Part shown: positions 13,403 to 23,438 of the stretch, piece after piece
Numbering within the stretch: position 1 is the stretch's first letter
Layout: every line of letters starts with the position of its first letter
Assembly (NCBI GenBank): GCA_040954595.2
Contig: CM082576.2
Span: 1,364,001 to 1,428,000 of the forward strand
Length of the DNA: 64,000 nucleotides
From: Balanoglossus misakiensis
Lineage: Eukaryota; Hemichordata
Direction of reading: 5' to 3'
The notes under the pieces: model-generated
Database searches by the model: none
The model's input: the letters and a program-made list of their open reading frames with translations, nothing else
Told to the model about the DNA's origin: nothing
Translations under genes and position numbers: made by a program

Positions 13403-15278
13403 GGCCTGTTATATTAAAATATAATATATTGATTAGTTTCTATAATGCTATACCAGTACCGGTATGTTAACAAGTTTTGACATGAAAACACAAATTTTTG
13501 TGTTTGTGTCTGTATGTCCGCTCATTGATATCTCAACTTGAAAATAACTTATCACATATCAGCCAAATAATTTGGTGGACAAGTTAGATCAACAACTACA
13601 TTACATGAGTAGATATTTGTGGGTGTGGTTTGCATATTAATATCATTTATCAAATGTCAATATTTTCATGAAAGTACATCAGTTGTCTATGGAGAGCACC
13701 ATAAAAAACAACATTCATGAAAACTACTAAGTGCCAGCTACACATAAAAAAAGGTTATGATGCCAATCATGGTACTATGTTGTTCGGGCCTGCAGGCTGA
13801 CTTGCATTTTGTTTTGTTTTTCAAAACACGGGAGCACATTCAGTCCATGTGTTTTCATCAGTTGTGCCTGTGGTGTATTTGACCATGGATATCTATAATC
13901 AATCGTGGTTCCATGCACCTCAAAAGTATCAATCGAGTTTACAATAATTGCACCGTCGTCTCTTCGTGACCTGGCTACATGGCCTCCGTCAAGACCTACA
14001 GACGGGGAAGTGGTACATGCAAGTTGTAGCGTTCTTAGCGACGCTGTTCTCTTGGTAACGTAAACTATCAGCACGCCATGATTACTGTAAAAATCAACAC
14101 AAAACATACTTGATTCATTTAGATCTCATTATAACATTACATTACCTCAGCAACAAGATTTGGTAACACATTATAGGTTCTGTCTGCGATGGTTGAACTT
14201 GACGACTGAGTCGAGATGACTGTTAGTCACTTCCAGTGAGTGAGAGTGACAAGCTCAGCTGTCGCCAGACGCAACTGCAGATTCATGCCGCATCTATGAA
14301 CAGTCGTCGCCTTGGAGTTTTGCAAGGAACATTGTTTATAATAATGCATGCATGATCAACGTGAGGGGACCAGTGGGATAGGTAATAAGTCCCCTCCCTC
14401 GCAGTACGTCCACCAACTTGTTTCTCGTCGCAAGTTGACACGATCACTTCAACTGTTAGTGCTCAGAGCTGGAGATGCAGAGTTGTCGTGTGAACAACGC
14501 CCTCCCGTAGAATATAACTGGTTTCTTTTGTTTTTAGTATACAAGTTTCTGAGTAAAATACTAGTACTTAGCCGCCATGAGTACCCAACCTGGGGAAGAC
14601 TTTCATAAAATTCCATTCAGACTTAGCACGCCATATCAATGCTCACACAAAACAGAATCACACAACAATCTGGCGAATTTGAATTATCAGATTTTAATAA
14701 GAAAAGCAACAATGATCTTGAGTTTTCAATATAATACGAGGAAACATTACATTTATATTCACTGACATAGACAGTAAATATTTCAGAAATATGAGAAGTT
14801 TATGTAAAATGTCCAAATAAATCAGAAGAAATTCTTTTTAAGTACATTTGTACTGTAAATGTACAAATACTCCCTGAGAAAGTCTTGTAAATGTATCAAA
14901 TTTCTTATTGCATAGTTCTCTTCATAGATAATCTTTTATATAAACATTTTTTTTAGAAAGAATACAATACAAGATTTTCTTTTCTAAATTTAAAGTCTTA
15001 ATATTTCTAATCAAAAGAATTAAATGCAAAGTTCATCGTAATTTAACTTGAAAAATCCAAATAAATTCAAATGCCGCTATAATTTTTACGTATATGTGAA
15101 ACATCATAATTTCTTAGCTGAAAATATACATGTATTACTGCAGTAAGCTTCAAATTACATATCCACAACTTTATTTGAACTTGAGTATCCTCTATTGATC
15201 AATTGCTTTATTATAACAGTACTCCACAATTGCATAGGCCCCTTGTATGGGCTTTGGTAAGTAAATGACAATCTTCAT
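13403..15278. other. Intergenic: 5' region of the SMP-C2 gene and 3' flank of the 80-aa gene
   Basis: The stretch 13780-14340 is richer in GC and CpG than its surroundings and probably holds the first noncoding exon and promoter of the SMP-C2 gene. It contains an open 110-codon minus-strand frame (13775-14107) with no recognisable domain, which I treat as chance. From 14600 to 15270 the DNA is very AT-rich and holds no supported gene. Confidence 0.4.
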
Positions 15279-15970
15279 TCATTGATCTTGGTCACCAGTT
15301 GTTGCTTGGCCATTCTGCGGCCTCTTCTTGAAGGGTGATGGTACTCCAATGGCTATCCAGATTGGCACACCCAGGAAGACGACACCACCAGTCACAGGTA
15401 AACACCGTTTCAACTTTGTTTTGACCTTCAAAACCAAAAATACAAACGTAAGGTTGCTATCTTTTAATGAGAGATACTTTGCATGAGAAGGTTCTTATGT
15501 CATTTGCATAAAAACTTTTTACACCTGGGGTATGCATGCTCACACAGTCCTTGTTCAACAGAACATTTCATGTACACATGTCACATCCAGGATGAATGTT
15601 AAGGATTGTAACAACTATTGACTTATCGGATTATAATAATTTATAACAGCATAATATGTAAACACTTATCACATCACAAAATAGCCAAAATAATGGAAAA
15701 GTTTGTGATGTGTATTTTTTCATGAAAAGTTGTAATATTCATGGGAAATAGCTCAGTCGCATGGGAGTTGTCCGTATACGTGCGATCGCGCCTATGACTC
15801 AGGAGTACATTGAACAACAACTAACTACTGCGAAGAGAAACGAGAAACTGCGAAAAAGAAACATTAATAGTTACCTCGGGAGTCATCCAGCCATATCGAC
15901 GTACGCAAGAGATGACGAAGTTTGTGGTTCGCACGTCGCGAAACAACGTGGCTTGCAATATTCGCGACAT
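15279..15970 (-). CDS. Small single-pass, probably mitochondrial membrane protein, 80 aa, two exons
   Basis: Exon 1 is 15970-15875 and ends MTPE at a GAG|GTAACT donor. Exon 2 is 15425-15279, after a GGTTTTGAAG acceptor, and ends at TGA. The junction is phase 0. The N-terminus (MSRILQATLFRDV, then SCVRRYGW) is rich in arginine, hydroxyl and hydrophobic residues with no acidic residues in its first ten positions, typical of a mitochondrial presequence. A basic stretch (KTKLKR) precedes one membrane segment (VTGGVVFLGVPIWIAIGV, about 42-59), then a basic flank (FKKR) and a short polar tail. Size and design match small respiratory-chain subunits or assembly factors, but I could not assign a family. 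The reading frame stays open upstream to 16126; I chose the later Met because it begins the presequence-like stretch. It is head-to-head with NUSAP1. Confidence 0.6.
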
Positions 15971-16333
15971 CAAGCCAATTTTCTTCGCCCCTGGTCCGAA
16001 TACAAAGACTTCAAACAAGTCTGTTTGTTCTGCGTTGAAGCAAGAACCCGCAGAAGTTTTCCCACTTACAGCATCCTCTTCTAAAATAAGTGAAGCTATG
16101 AAAAACTTTGTACACAACAGCAACAATAAAGATTCACTTCTTGTCTATTATGGGAGATATGTTAATTTCTTTGGTGACACTAGCCAATCAAAATTGACCT
16201 TCTTTTGGTCTAGCCAATCAGACGGAACGGAGCCATGTTTGAATTATTTGCCTTTCAGAAACACAGGTTGGCGTCACCTGGCGTTGGAAGTCTCTAATTT
16301 AACACATTTATTGTGGCGCATACTACCAATAAA
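15971..16333. promoter_or_regulatory. Divergent promoter between the 80-aa gene and NUSAP1, with paired CCAAT boxes and a CHR-like site
   Basis: Two identical TAGCCAATCA words start at 16181 and 16211, exactly 30 bp apart. A TTTGAA hexamer follows at 16238-16243. CCAAT boxes about 31-33 bp apart plus a CHR (TTTGAA) are the known layout of G2/M-expressed, NF-Y- and DREAM/MuvB-controlled promoters. NUSAP1 is a mitotic gene, so the arrangement fits its function. Confidence 0.55.
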
Positions 16334-19300
16334 ATGTCTTCTATAAATATCCAAGATCTTGAAGGGATGAAGAGGGCCGATCTTCAAAAACTGGCGAAAA
16401 AGGCCGGAATCAAGGCCAATATGAAGGTACGTAAATTTCCGAGTGTGAAACATCAGACAAATCATATATACAGTACATGTACATATGGCTTCTTAAACCG
16501 TAGACTGCACTATCTATGGATATGTTATTAAACTTTGCGAGTCTTTGCCCGAGATTTTATGCTGTGATTGTAGTGTTTCCACGGTAACTATGTACGGACT
16601 TCGTCGATGCGTTGCCCGCCGACGGAATGGACTTCCGTTGGGATCTGGTAACTCTTATGGTATCGCCCAGGGGTCATAGACGTGTCCACCAAAGTTACCT
16701 TATGTTTTAAACATAGGGTTGGTTTGCAGCTGTTCTTACTTGGGTCCCTGAACTTGACTGTTATTTCAAGAATCCATCTATCATTTTGTTTCAGACTGTG
16801 CAACTAATAGAAGCTTTAAAGCAACACTTCATGCAAGAAAGTGATGTAAAAACTTCTGACGCTGAAGAAAAGCCTGTCAACATCAAGGAGACAGTTACTC
16901 CTGAAGTCAACAAACATGAAACAACAGACCAGGCCATCAAAAATTCATCTGGCAAGAAAACAAAGAAAATAAAAAGATCCACCTTTGAGATAGCTCCAGA
17001 AGATTCAGTCACCAATCCACAAACACAACATCCTGGACAGAAACGCAAACGGGGAAGCAGTTCCAGCAAACAACCATCCCCAGTCCAAGATGCAAACAAG
17101 GATAGACCACCTTGCAAAAAGAAAAGAAGCAGAGGCGGATCTTTTGATGTATGCACAAAGCGAACGTCACCAAGGTTATCTACTAAAGAACAAACCATGA
17201 AGTCACCAAATCCAGATGGGGAAAAAGAGGAGGCTACCAAAGCCCAAGCTGACCCTGAACTTAGAGCCACCATCATGGCAGAAATCGACAAGAAAATTAA
17301 AGAAAGTAGGTCAACTGACACTTTAATTGCTTCATACGTTATCTGTTCCTTGTATCCATAATAGACACATGTGATTTGTATCACCAACAATGTTTTGGCA
17401 ACATGTCACAAGACAAGTGAAATTATCCTGTGGTTGCTAAGGTGACTAACTTTCACCTGAAGGTTACTTACTACACACTCGCAAAGACAACCTTCATATA
17501 ATCTCAGCACATCAATTCTTAATTTTTTGTTATTACTGAACAATTTTAAGAATCCCAGATTTCAAGTGGTGGCAAGATTCCACGTTTTGCTGCGTTTGCT
17601 GCAAAGAACCAGGAAAAGAAGCCTATCACACCAGGAAATAAAAACTGGACCAAACTTCACCAGAAACAATTTCAGAAAATGGAAGGAATCGATGTGTATC
17701 TTGAAAGAAAAAGGAAGAGGATGGAAGCAATGAGTGCCTCTGCCAAGAAGGCAATGGTGGGTAGCTTTCTGGACTACATCAAAATACAGTGAAACACTTT
17801 TTGTTTCCAGTGTTATTAGGGGCACTATTGTGGAGTTTGGGGAAACTTGGAATTGCATGTATTGACATTGCAAGCGTCTGGATTATTATCTGTTGATATC
17901 AGATAAAATAATAGATGCAGAGGTATTTACATTTATTTGTTGCAAATAAACATTGTTGAGCCAGTCTGACCCCAAACTGACATCTCCTTTTGTAGAGTAT
18001 CACAGATGAAGCCAAGACTGCTGCAGATACTCTGAAAGCAATGAAAACTCCCAAATCAGCTGTCAGGGTGAGTACCATTGTAATAACATAGTTGACTTGT
18101 GGTTAATTCTTGATTGACTGTTGTTACGACAGAAAGGGCAAAGTCAGTGGTTTTCTGTGAAAAGAAATTTATTTAAGACTAGCAACTAATGGGCTGCACA
18201 AGTCACAAAGCAGTGTAAAGCCTATAGAACCCAACTGAGCAACACACAGCACTCCATGTTCAGTTATATTCTTCGGTTGTAGCACACAAGCACAACGTTG
18301 TGCAGGAAAATCATAAGTCTTCTGGTGATCGACCAAAGCAGGTTTTAGTATAGATACTAGACTAGTTTTAGTCCAAATGGCGTACTCACCAAGTGACAAA
18401 TGACAACATCGTCTTCAAGTCAAACAAGCAGCATGCATGCAGACCAAAATGGAAGAATTTAGTCAGCTCTGAAGTCAACAGGACAGCATCCAATGTAATA
18501 GTAGCCCCTAGCACATGGCAGCATGCGTATTTATATGTCCATCAAAATAAATTATTCATTAACACCTGGCCATGCAAAAGAGTTCAAGAAACAATAGGCC
18601 AGAACTAGATTCACCTGATCCCTAGAAAACAAAAGGAAATCTTGCTCCCATGAACAAAATGAACAGACGCAATCAGTCTGCAATAAATATTTAAATAAAT
18701 ACCTTGTATCTTCCCCCCCCCCCCACAGCACGTCACAATTGCCAAACCAGTTGTACGAATCAAGACACCTGATGTGACTCTGAAGTCACCCAAGCCATTT
18801 GTACCGACCATCACCAGTATCAGCAAAATCAAGACAGATTTCAGAAAGTCTGCTCTGAAAACTCCTCTGAAACCTGTACTGCCACCACTGCTGCTGCAGA
18901 ACAAAACTGAAACACCAGCAAACAAACTGACCAGGAAGTCATTTGGAAGTACCTTGAAAAAATCACAGATCAGAAAGTCCGCGCTGGTAGATCGTAAATC
19001 CATGGGCGAAAGCAGGAAATCTGTAGGAAGTAAGTGGTTACCATTATTTCTTTGCTGTTTCCCATGCACTTTGAATTTGCTGAATGCTTACTGGTGATCA
19101 TTATTCCTAATAAACAATTCTGACACATATTTTCCAATTTCCACAAGGTGGACTTGCACCAGTGACCCCCAATCCAAAGAAAGTATTCGACTTGAAAGAA
19201 AGTTTAAATAAACCTCTCACCTACAAACCACACACAGGTATGTATTTTGACTTGTCTACATGTCTTCTGACTTTCTAGATGCATTTAGGCCTACATACAG

Positions 19301-19749
19301 TCTTCATCAAAACCCTATGTTAAACATGATATGATCACACATTATATTTTTTGCTGACAGGTAAGCTTAAACCACTTGGCGACCCTACTTACCAGAAAGC
19401 AGTCAAACCAACATCACTGGCCAAGGCAAAGGAAGACATCAAGAAACCCAAGATAAAGACCAGGTAAGATTTATCAGGTTGTCTCAACCTTACCATGCGC
19501 TTGAAGCGTGGATTTCAAGGCTAGTTTTTCATTTCAGCATCCAGGTATTTGGACAGATCTGCATCAGCCTTACAGATTGTTGATGGCATTGGGAGAGCAG
19601 TTTTATGTATAAAAAAAAATTAATAATACAATTGCCTTATCCTCAATTTTCTGATTGATTTCAGGAACGATAGGCGGACTGCATACAACCAACGCCGACA
19701 GAACCTGAAAAATAACAGCATGATGGCCAGAAGAGGCATCATATCATAA
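16334..19749 (+). CDS. NUSAP1: Nucleolar and spindle-associated protein 1, 8 exons, 486 aa
   Basis: NUSAP1 binds and bundles microtubules around mitotic chromosomes. Exons: 16334-16426, 16795-17305, 17551-17756, 17996-18067, 18729-19029, 19148-19237, 19361-19463 and 19665-19749. Phases match throughout (1461 nt). Residues 1-45 form a SAP-like motif (DLEGMKRADLQKLAKKAGIK, then LIEALKQHF), as in vertebrate NUSAP1. Residues 50-200 are a basic, low-complexity linker with many KKxK and SPR-type sites. Exon 3 carries the conserved block KLHQKQFQKMEGIDVYLERK. Exons 6-8 carry the C-terminal signature (KKVFDLKESLNKPLTYKPH, GKLKPLGD) and end MMARRGIIS. The human protein is 441 aa. A candidate poly(A) signal ATTAAA lies at 20324-20329. 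The fourth intron ends in an unusual run of about 14 C before CAG. Confidence 0.95.
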
Positions 19750-21531
19750 ATCTTTGTGAAGTGAACATTTTAACATTGTTTTTATAGTCACATATCAGAT
19801 TAGGGTGATTGACCGTGACAGTTAGAGTTTTTTAAAAATATTTTGTGATAAATTTATTTTTCAACTTTTGCTGTTTTCATAATTATACTGCCAAGTTCTG
19901 AACATTCCATGTAATGTACTTGTAGTAGTGAGAAACATGGCTGCTCTCTGCTTTATACATTCAGTAACATGTACCTTATCATGTTAACATGATCATCAAC
20001 TTGTCTATCCTCTCTACACGAAGACCTTCTGAACAGTTTGTGGAATACTCTGTCAATTTTTTGACCAGAATTTTTCAGAATATCGTATTTAGTGTGTGAC
20101 ATATACATGTAGCTCATCACACACTGGACAGATTTTGTAATACAATGTAGTTGTGACTGATATCAAGTATGTACATAGATTTGGTAGAGTTAGAGGAAAG
20201 TACTCATTGTATATACCATATTTTGTCAAGAATTCCACCAGTCCGTTTCTGAATTATTTCTAAAGATGATATACACTGTCATACAAGTTTGTTGTATTGT
20301 GTAATACAACCATTTTGCTATGCATTAAAGCTTGTGATAATTATAGAATCATTTCTAGTTTGTGGTTTTTCACGCTTAATATGGACCATTATCAAGTACA
20401 GATCATCCGTTCCTTTGATCATTAAAACAACCATCGTTACTTGAACACACCATCATTTTCTTGACGGTAGACTGACCATTACAAACATGGCCCTGACCTC
20501 GAGCAATTCCAGCAAAGTCCAAAGAAAACCAAATCCTGGTTCGTATGAACCATCCTTGCCTTGACATTTACTACTCACTCATTGCAAAACTGCTTTCTAA
20601 GAATTTCACGAATGGAAATACTGCTATAAGAACTGGTATCATCTTTAATCTTTATTGAAATTGAGGGGAATAGGGGGCCAAATTTCCCAACATTTGACAT
20701 TACCGTACCAGCTTATTTTTGTTTCTTATGATAGGCTACATACTAGTGTGTTGTCAAAACCTGATGACATATTGTTACAGCACCGGATTTTTGAAAATGG
20801 AAGACAAATAAAATTTTGATTTGATCGTAGAGATACATTTGATTTGAAAATTACAAATCAATGAAAAGCACCAGGTGAATAAAAAAAGGATCTAAGTTAT
20901 AGAAGATGAACTGCTTATCGTAATAATATTACCACTAGAAATTTCTGAAATGTAGTGCTGGTATGGCCATATAAAACCTCACAATGTATACCCATTGAAA
21001 TTTGAATCAAACAAAAAATGACTATTTAAAATAGTTGGACAATCTGCATGGCAAGCATAAGAAATCTGTCTTAAATTTACAGGTTGTGTTTTGCAAAAAA
21101 ATTCTACGGAAAAACAGTGGAAAAACTACGCAGCACAGTTTACACAATGTCTGTCTTCATTCCACATGCAACAATGAACGACCTTTATAGGAGCTGATGA
21201 GGGCTAGAATAAAACATGATGGTTTTTAAAAACATTACAGTCGTCAAGAGTCAAAGTTCTTTGCGTAGAAACAGTGTCCACAACATCACTTTTCTGGTCA
21301 GAATGCTATAAAGTATACAAGAGAAATCTACATATAATGTTTTATAATTTATAAAGAATCTATATCACTCTTCACTAGCAGTTTACATGAAGTCTATGGA
21401 CTACATAAAATTCAACCTCATTATAAGCAAAGTTCTGTATACTGAACTGCAGCTGGTAGTAAGTTGTAACTATAACTCTTCTGAGAGGTGGCATATTTCA
21501 GTTTTCTTCAGCTGACTGTTGGTGGCGCTGT
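19750..21531. other. 3' UTR of NUSAP1, then 3' region of the downstream 72-aa gene
   Basis: No coding signal is visible. The first about 600 bases are probably NUSAP1 3' UTR (candidate ATTAAA at 20324-20329). The part nearest 21531 is probably the 3' UTR of the minus-strand 72-aa gene. Where one transcript ends and the other begins cannot be read from sequence. Confidence 0.4.
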
Positions 21532-21750
21532 CTAACATCCAGATCTCTGGCCCACCATATTTGCCGAACAAGTGTTTGGCAAGTCCAGCCCCCTGTGTAG
21601 AAAATTGCACAAGTCCTGGCATCCCGCACAGCATGGTGGGAAGGCACAGAAGAAAGCATAGAAGATCCCACAGATAATTCCAATCGGCCAACCAATGATG
21701 ATAAGCAAAAGGAACCACACAATACTCCACAGCCAACCACAGTTTGCCAT
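21532..21750 (-). CDS. 72-aa cysteine-rich single-pass microprotein, copy 1
   Basis: The whole coding region is one exon. A good acceptor (CTCATTTCAG) at 21790-21791 places the start in an exon that begins at 21789, so the 5' UTR is spliced. The protein begins MANCGWLW and has one strong hydrophobic segment (about 7-37, containing a GWP motif at 20-22). It then has a cysteine-rich region (C40, C41, C44, C48) and ends ANMVGQRSGC. Copy 2, 1.4 kb upstream, aligns without gaps at 33 of 72 positions. I do not recognise a named family. The design (short N-terminus, membrane segment, conserved Cys and a fixed C-terminal NMVGQ motif) suggests a small membrane-anchored or regulatory protein. Confidence 0.75.
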   Translation of the reverse strand: MANCGWLWSIVWFLLLIIIGWPIGIICGIFYAFFCAFPPCCAGCQDLCNFLHRGLDLPNTCSANMVGQRSGC

Positions 21751-21789
21751 TTTTGCTCTGTTTGTAGGTCACGATATCAACACCAAAAA

Positions 21790-23187
21790 CTGAAATGAGA
21801 AATCAAATAAACATTCACAAACAATAACAAAACATGGGCAGAATTATGTTTCCACAAATACTGGTTGATAAATGACATAAAAAGATGAGACTTTTTCCAC
21901 ACAAAGATACCAGTCATTCAGACACAAGTATTTCCAAATACATATTTAATTTCAATAATAAAATACACCAGCTCTTTTGCTTTTGCAAGGTTCTTTTCGT
22001 AGTTCTATATATACTTGGTGTTAAGCCCTTCTGCCCTTGGAAGAAAACTTCCATATGATGAGAGATCATGTCAGCTTGCAGATTTGGTGACGAGATGAAA
22101 TGGAAATGACAGAAATGACAATCTTTCATTGTAAAATTAAGTTTTAAGAAAATATTTCTCTATCCTGATCATGGCACTAAAACTGCTAAAATACGAAATT
22201 TATGTCTCTACTTTAGTGATATTATACTGCCTTGCAGTCAGTGGATAAAATTTCAATCCATTTTCAACCGAGATGACCTTGAAAGTATAGAATTTCAGAT
22301 ACAGCACATATAAACTCAATGAAACCTTTTGTACATCTACACTGTACATGTTCATGCAGCAATCTTAATCCTGCCCCTTCCAGGCTTGTACTCTAGTTTG
22401 TTTACACTGATGCAGAAATTGACATTAAAGATGGGTTTGGCTCATGAAGCAGTTAGTTGGTTGATTATCAGAACAGCCAAATTCTAAATATTTCTGTTAC
22501 ACATTTCAATCAGCAAGTTTAAACTCACTGTGTAAGATATCCACCTCTACCACTTTGTGATTCATGTATGTCAATCTGGGGAGATTTTCTTATCTTTATT
22601 GAATGGAATATGTTCGATTTATGTCATTGCACTGTTTGATGGTAAATTCACTTCCCAATAGGGTAGAAATGTGGGAATGGTTAAAACATGAACTCTCACA
22701 GAATCCATTTTGATTCAAAATAATACAAAGAATACACAAATAAGTTAAGATACACAGAAAACAGCCCTTTGATCTAATTGTGTACATTCTTGAAAACATT
22801 GTAATAAATAATAAAAACAGCCTCTGTTATTGAAATAAATAATGAAAACAACCTCTGTGATATTGTCTCAAATATATACATATATTTTATCAAAAGATAG
22901 AGGTTTTAAAACTATGTAGTAACATGTATATAAATACACAACCATTGCAAATAAATATATTTTATAAAATTTTACTTTCAAACCACTGTATTTATTACAG
23001 TGCAAGTGATCTCTTCAGAGTTAAGCCTCTTTTATTGTCACCATACACCATCTGGTGAATTACTTCCTAAAGTCTCATTTTGAATGCAAACGCACATTAT
23101 ACACTGTCATAGGTGTGTCTCTGTAGACAATGACAGAAACCATGCAGTCAGATACCCAGTCTTCATTCAGTTGTTTGAGACGTCTTG
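21790..23187. other. Spacer between the two 72-aa genes
   Basis: AT-rich DNA with no supported gene. A short direct duplication of about 31 bp is visible at 22801-22862 (two copies of an AATAAATAAT...CCTCTGT unit). It includes the 5' intron of copy 1 and the 3' UTR of copy 2. Confidence 0.4.
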
Positions 23188-23406
23188 TTAACAGAGAGAC
23201 TTCTGGCCAACCATGTTTTCTGCACAGAGCAGAGGCAGTTGTACTCCCTTGAGAAGGACTTCACAGATTTGCTTGCAGCAATCGATGCAGACCGAGAACG
23301 GCAGAAAGATAATGTACCACCAGTCTAGAAAGAAGGCAACTGGCCAACCAACAAAGATCAAGGCAAAGAACCAGAAAATTGCCCACAACCATCCGCAGCT
23401 TGCCAT
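23188..23406 (-). CDS. 72-aa cysteine-rich single-pass microprotein, copy 2
   Basis: This is the paralogue of the 21532-21750 gene, with the same length, a single coding exon and the same strand. It begins MASCGWLWAIFWF, carries GWP at 20-22, a hydrophobic segment to about 37, cysteines at 40, 43, 44 and 48, and ends AENMVGQKSLC. The exon extends to an acceptor (ACTTTTGCAG) whose last bases are at 23439-23440, so its 5' UTR is also spliced. Conserved positions include both N-terminal tryptophans, G20-W21-P22, L57-P58, C61 and N64-Q68. Divergence is concentrated in the second half of the membrane segment. Function unknown. Confidence 0.78.
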   Translation of the reverse strand: MASCGWLWAIFWFFALIFVGWPVAFFLDWWYIIFLPFSVCIDCCKQICEVLLKGVQLPLLCAENMVGQKSLC

Positions 23407-23438
23407 GATGAGAGTAGAACTGTTGCTTCTTTGAACAC

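Noticed and set aside
13775-14107. 110-codon minus-strand frame upstream of the SMP-C2 gene
   Set aside because: Lies in CpG-richer DNA, has no recognised motif and no splice link in phase to the main start; most likely 5' UTR/promoter sequence.
15912-16346. 144-codon plus-strand frame
   Set aside because: It overlaps exon 1 of the minus-strand 80-aa gene and the CCAAT/CHR promoter, and has no homology or splice support.
16791-17390. 199-codon minus-strand frame
   Set aside because: It is antisense to NUSAP1 exon 2, which has clear homology and splice sites; the antisense frame follows from the biased Lys/Pro codon use.
18611-19069. 152-codon minus-strand frame
   Set aside because: Antisense to NUSAP1 exon 5, with no independent support.
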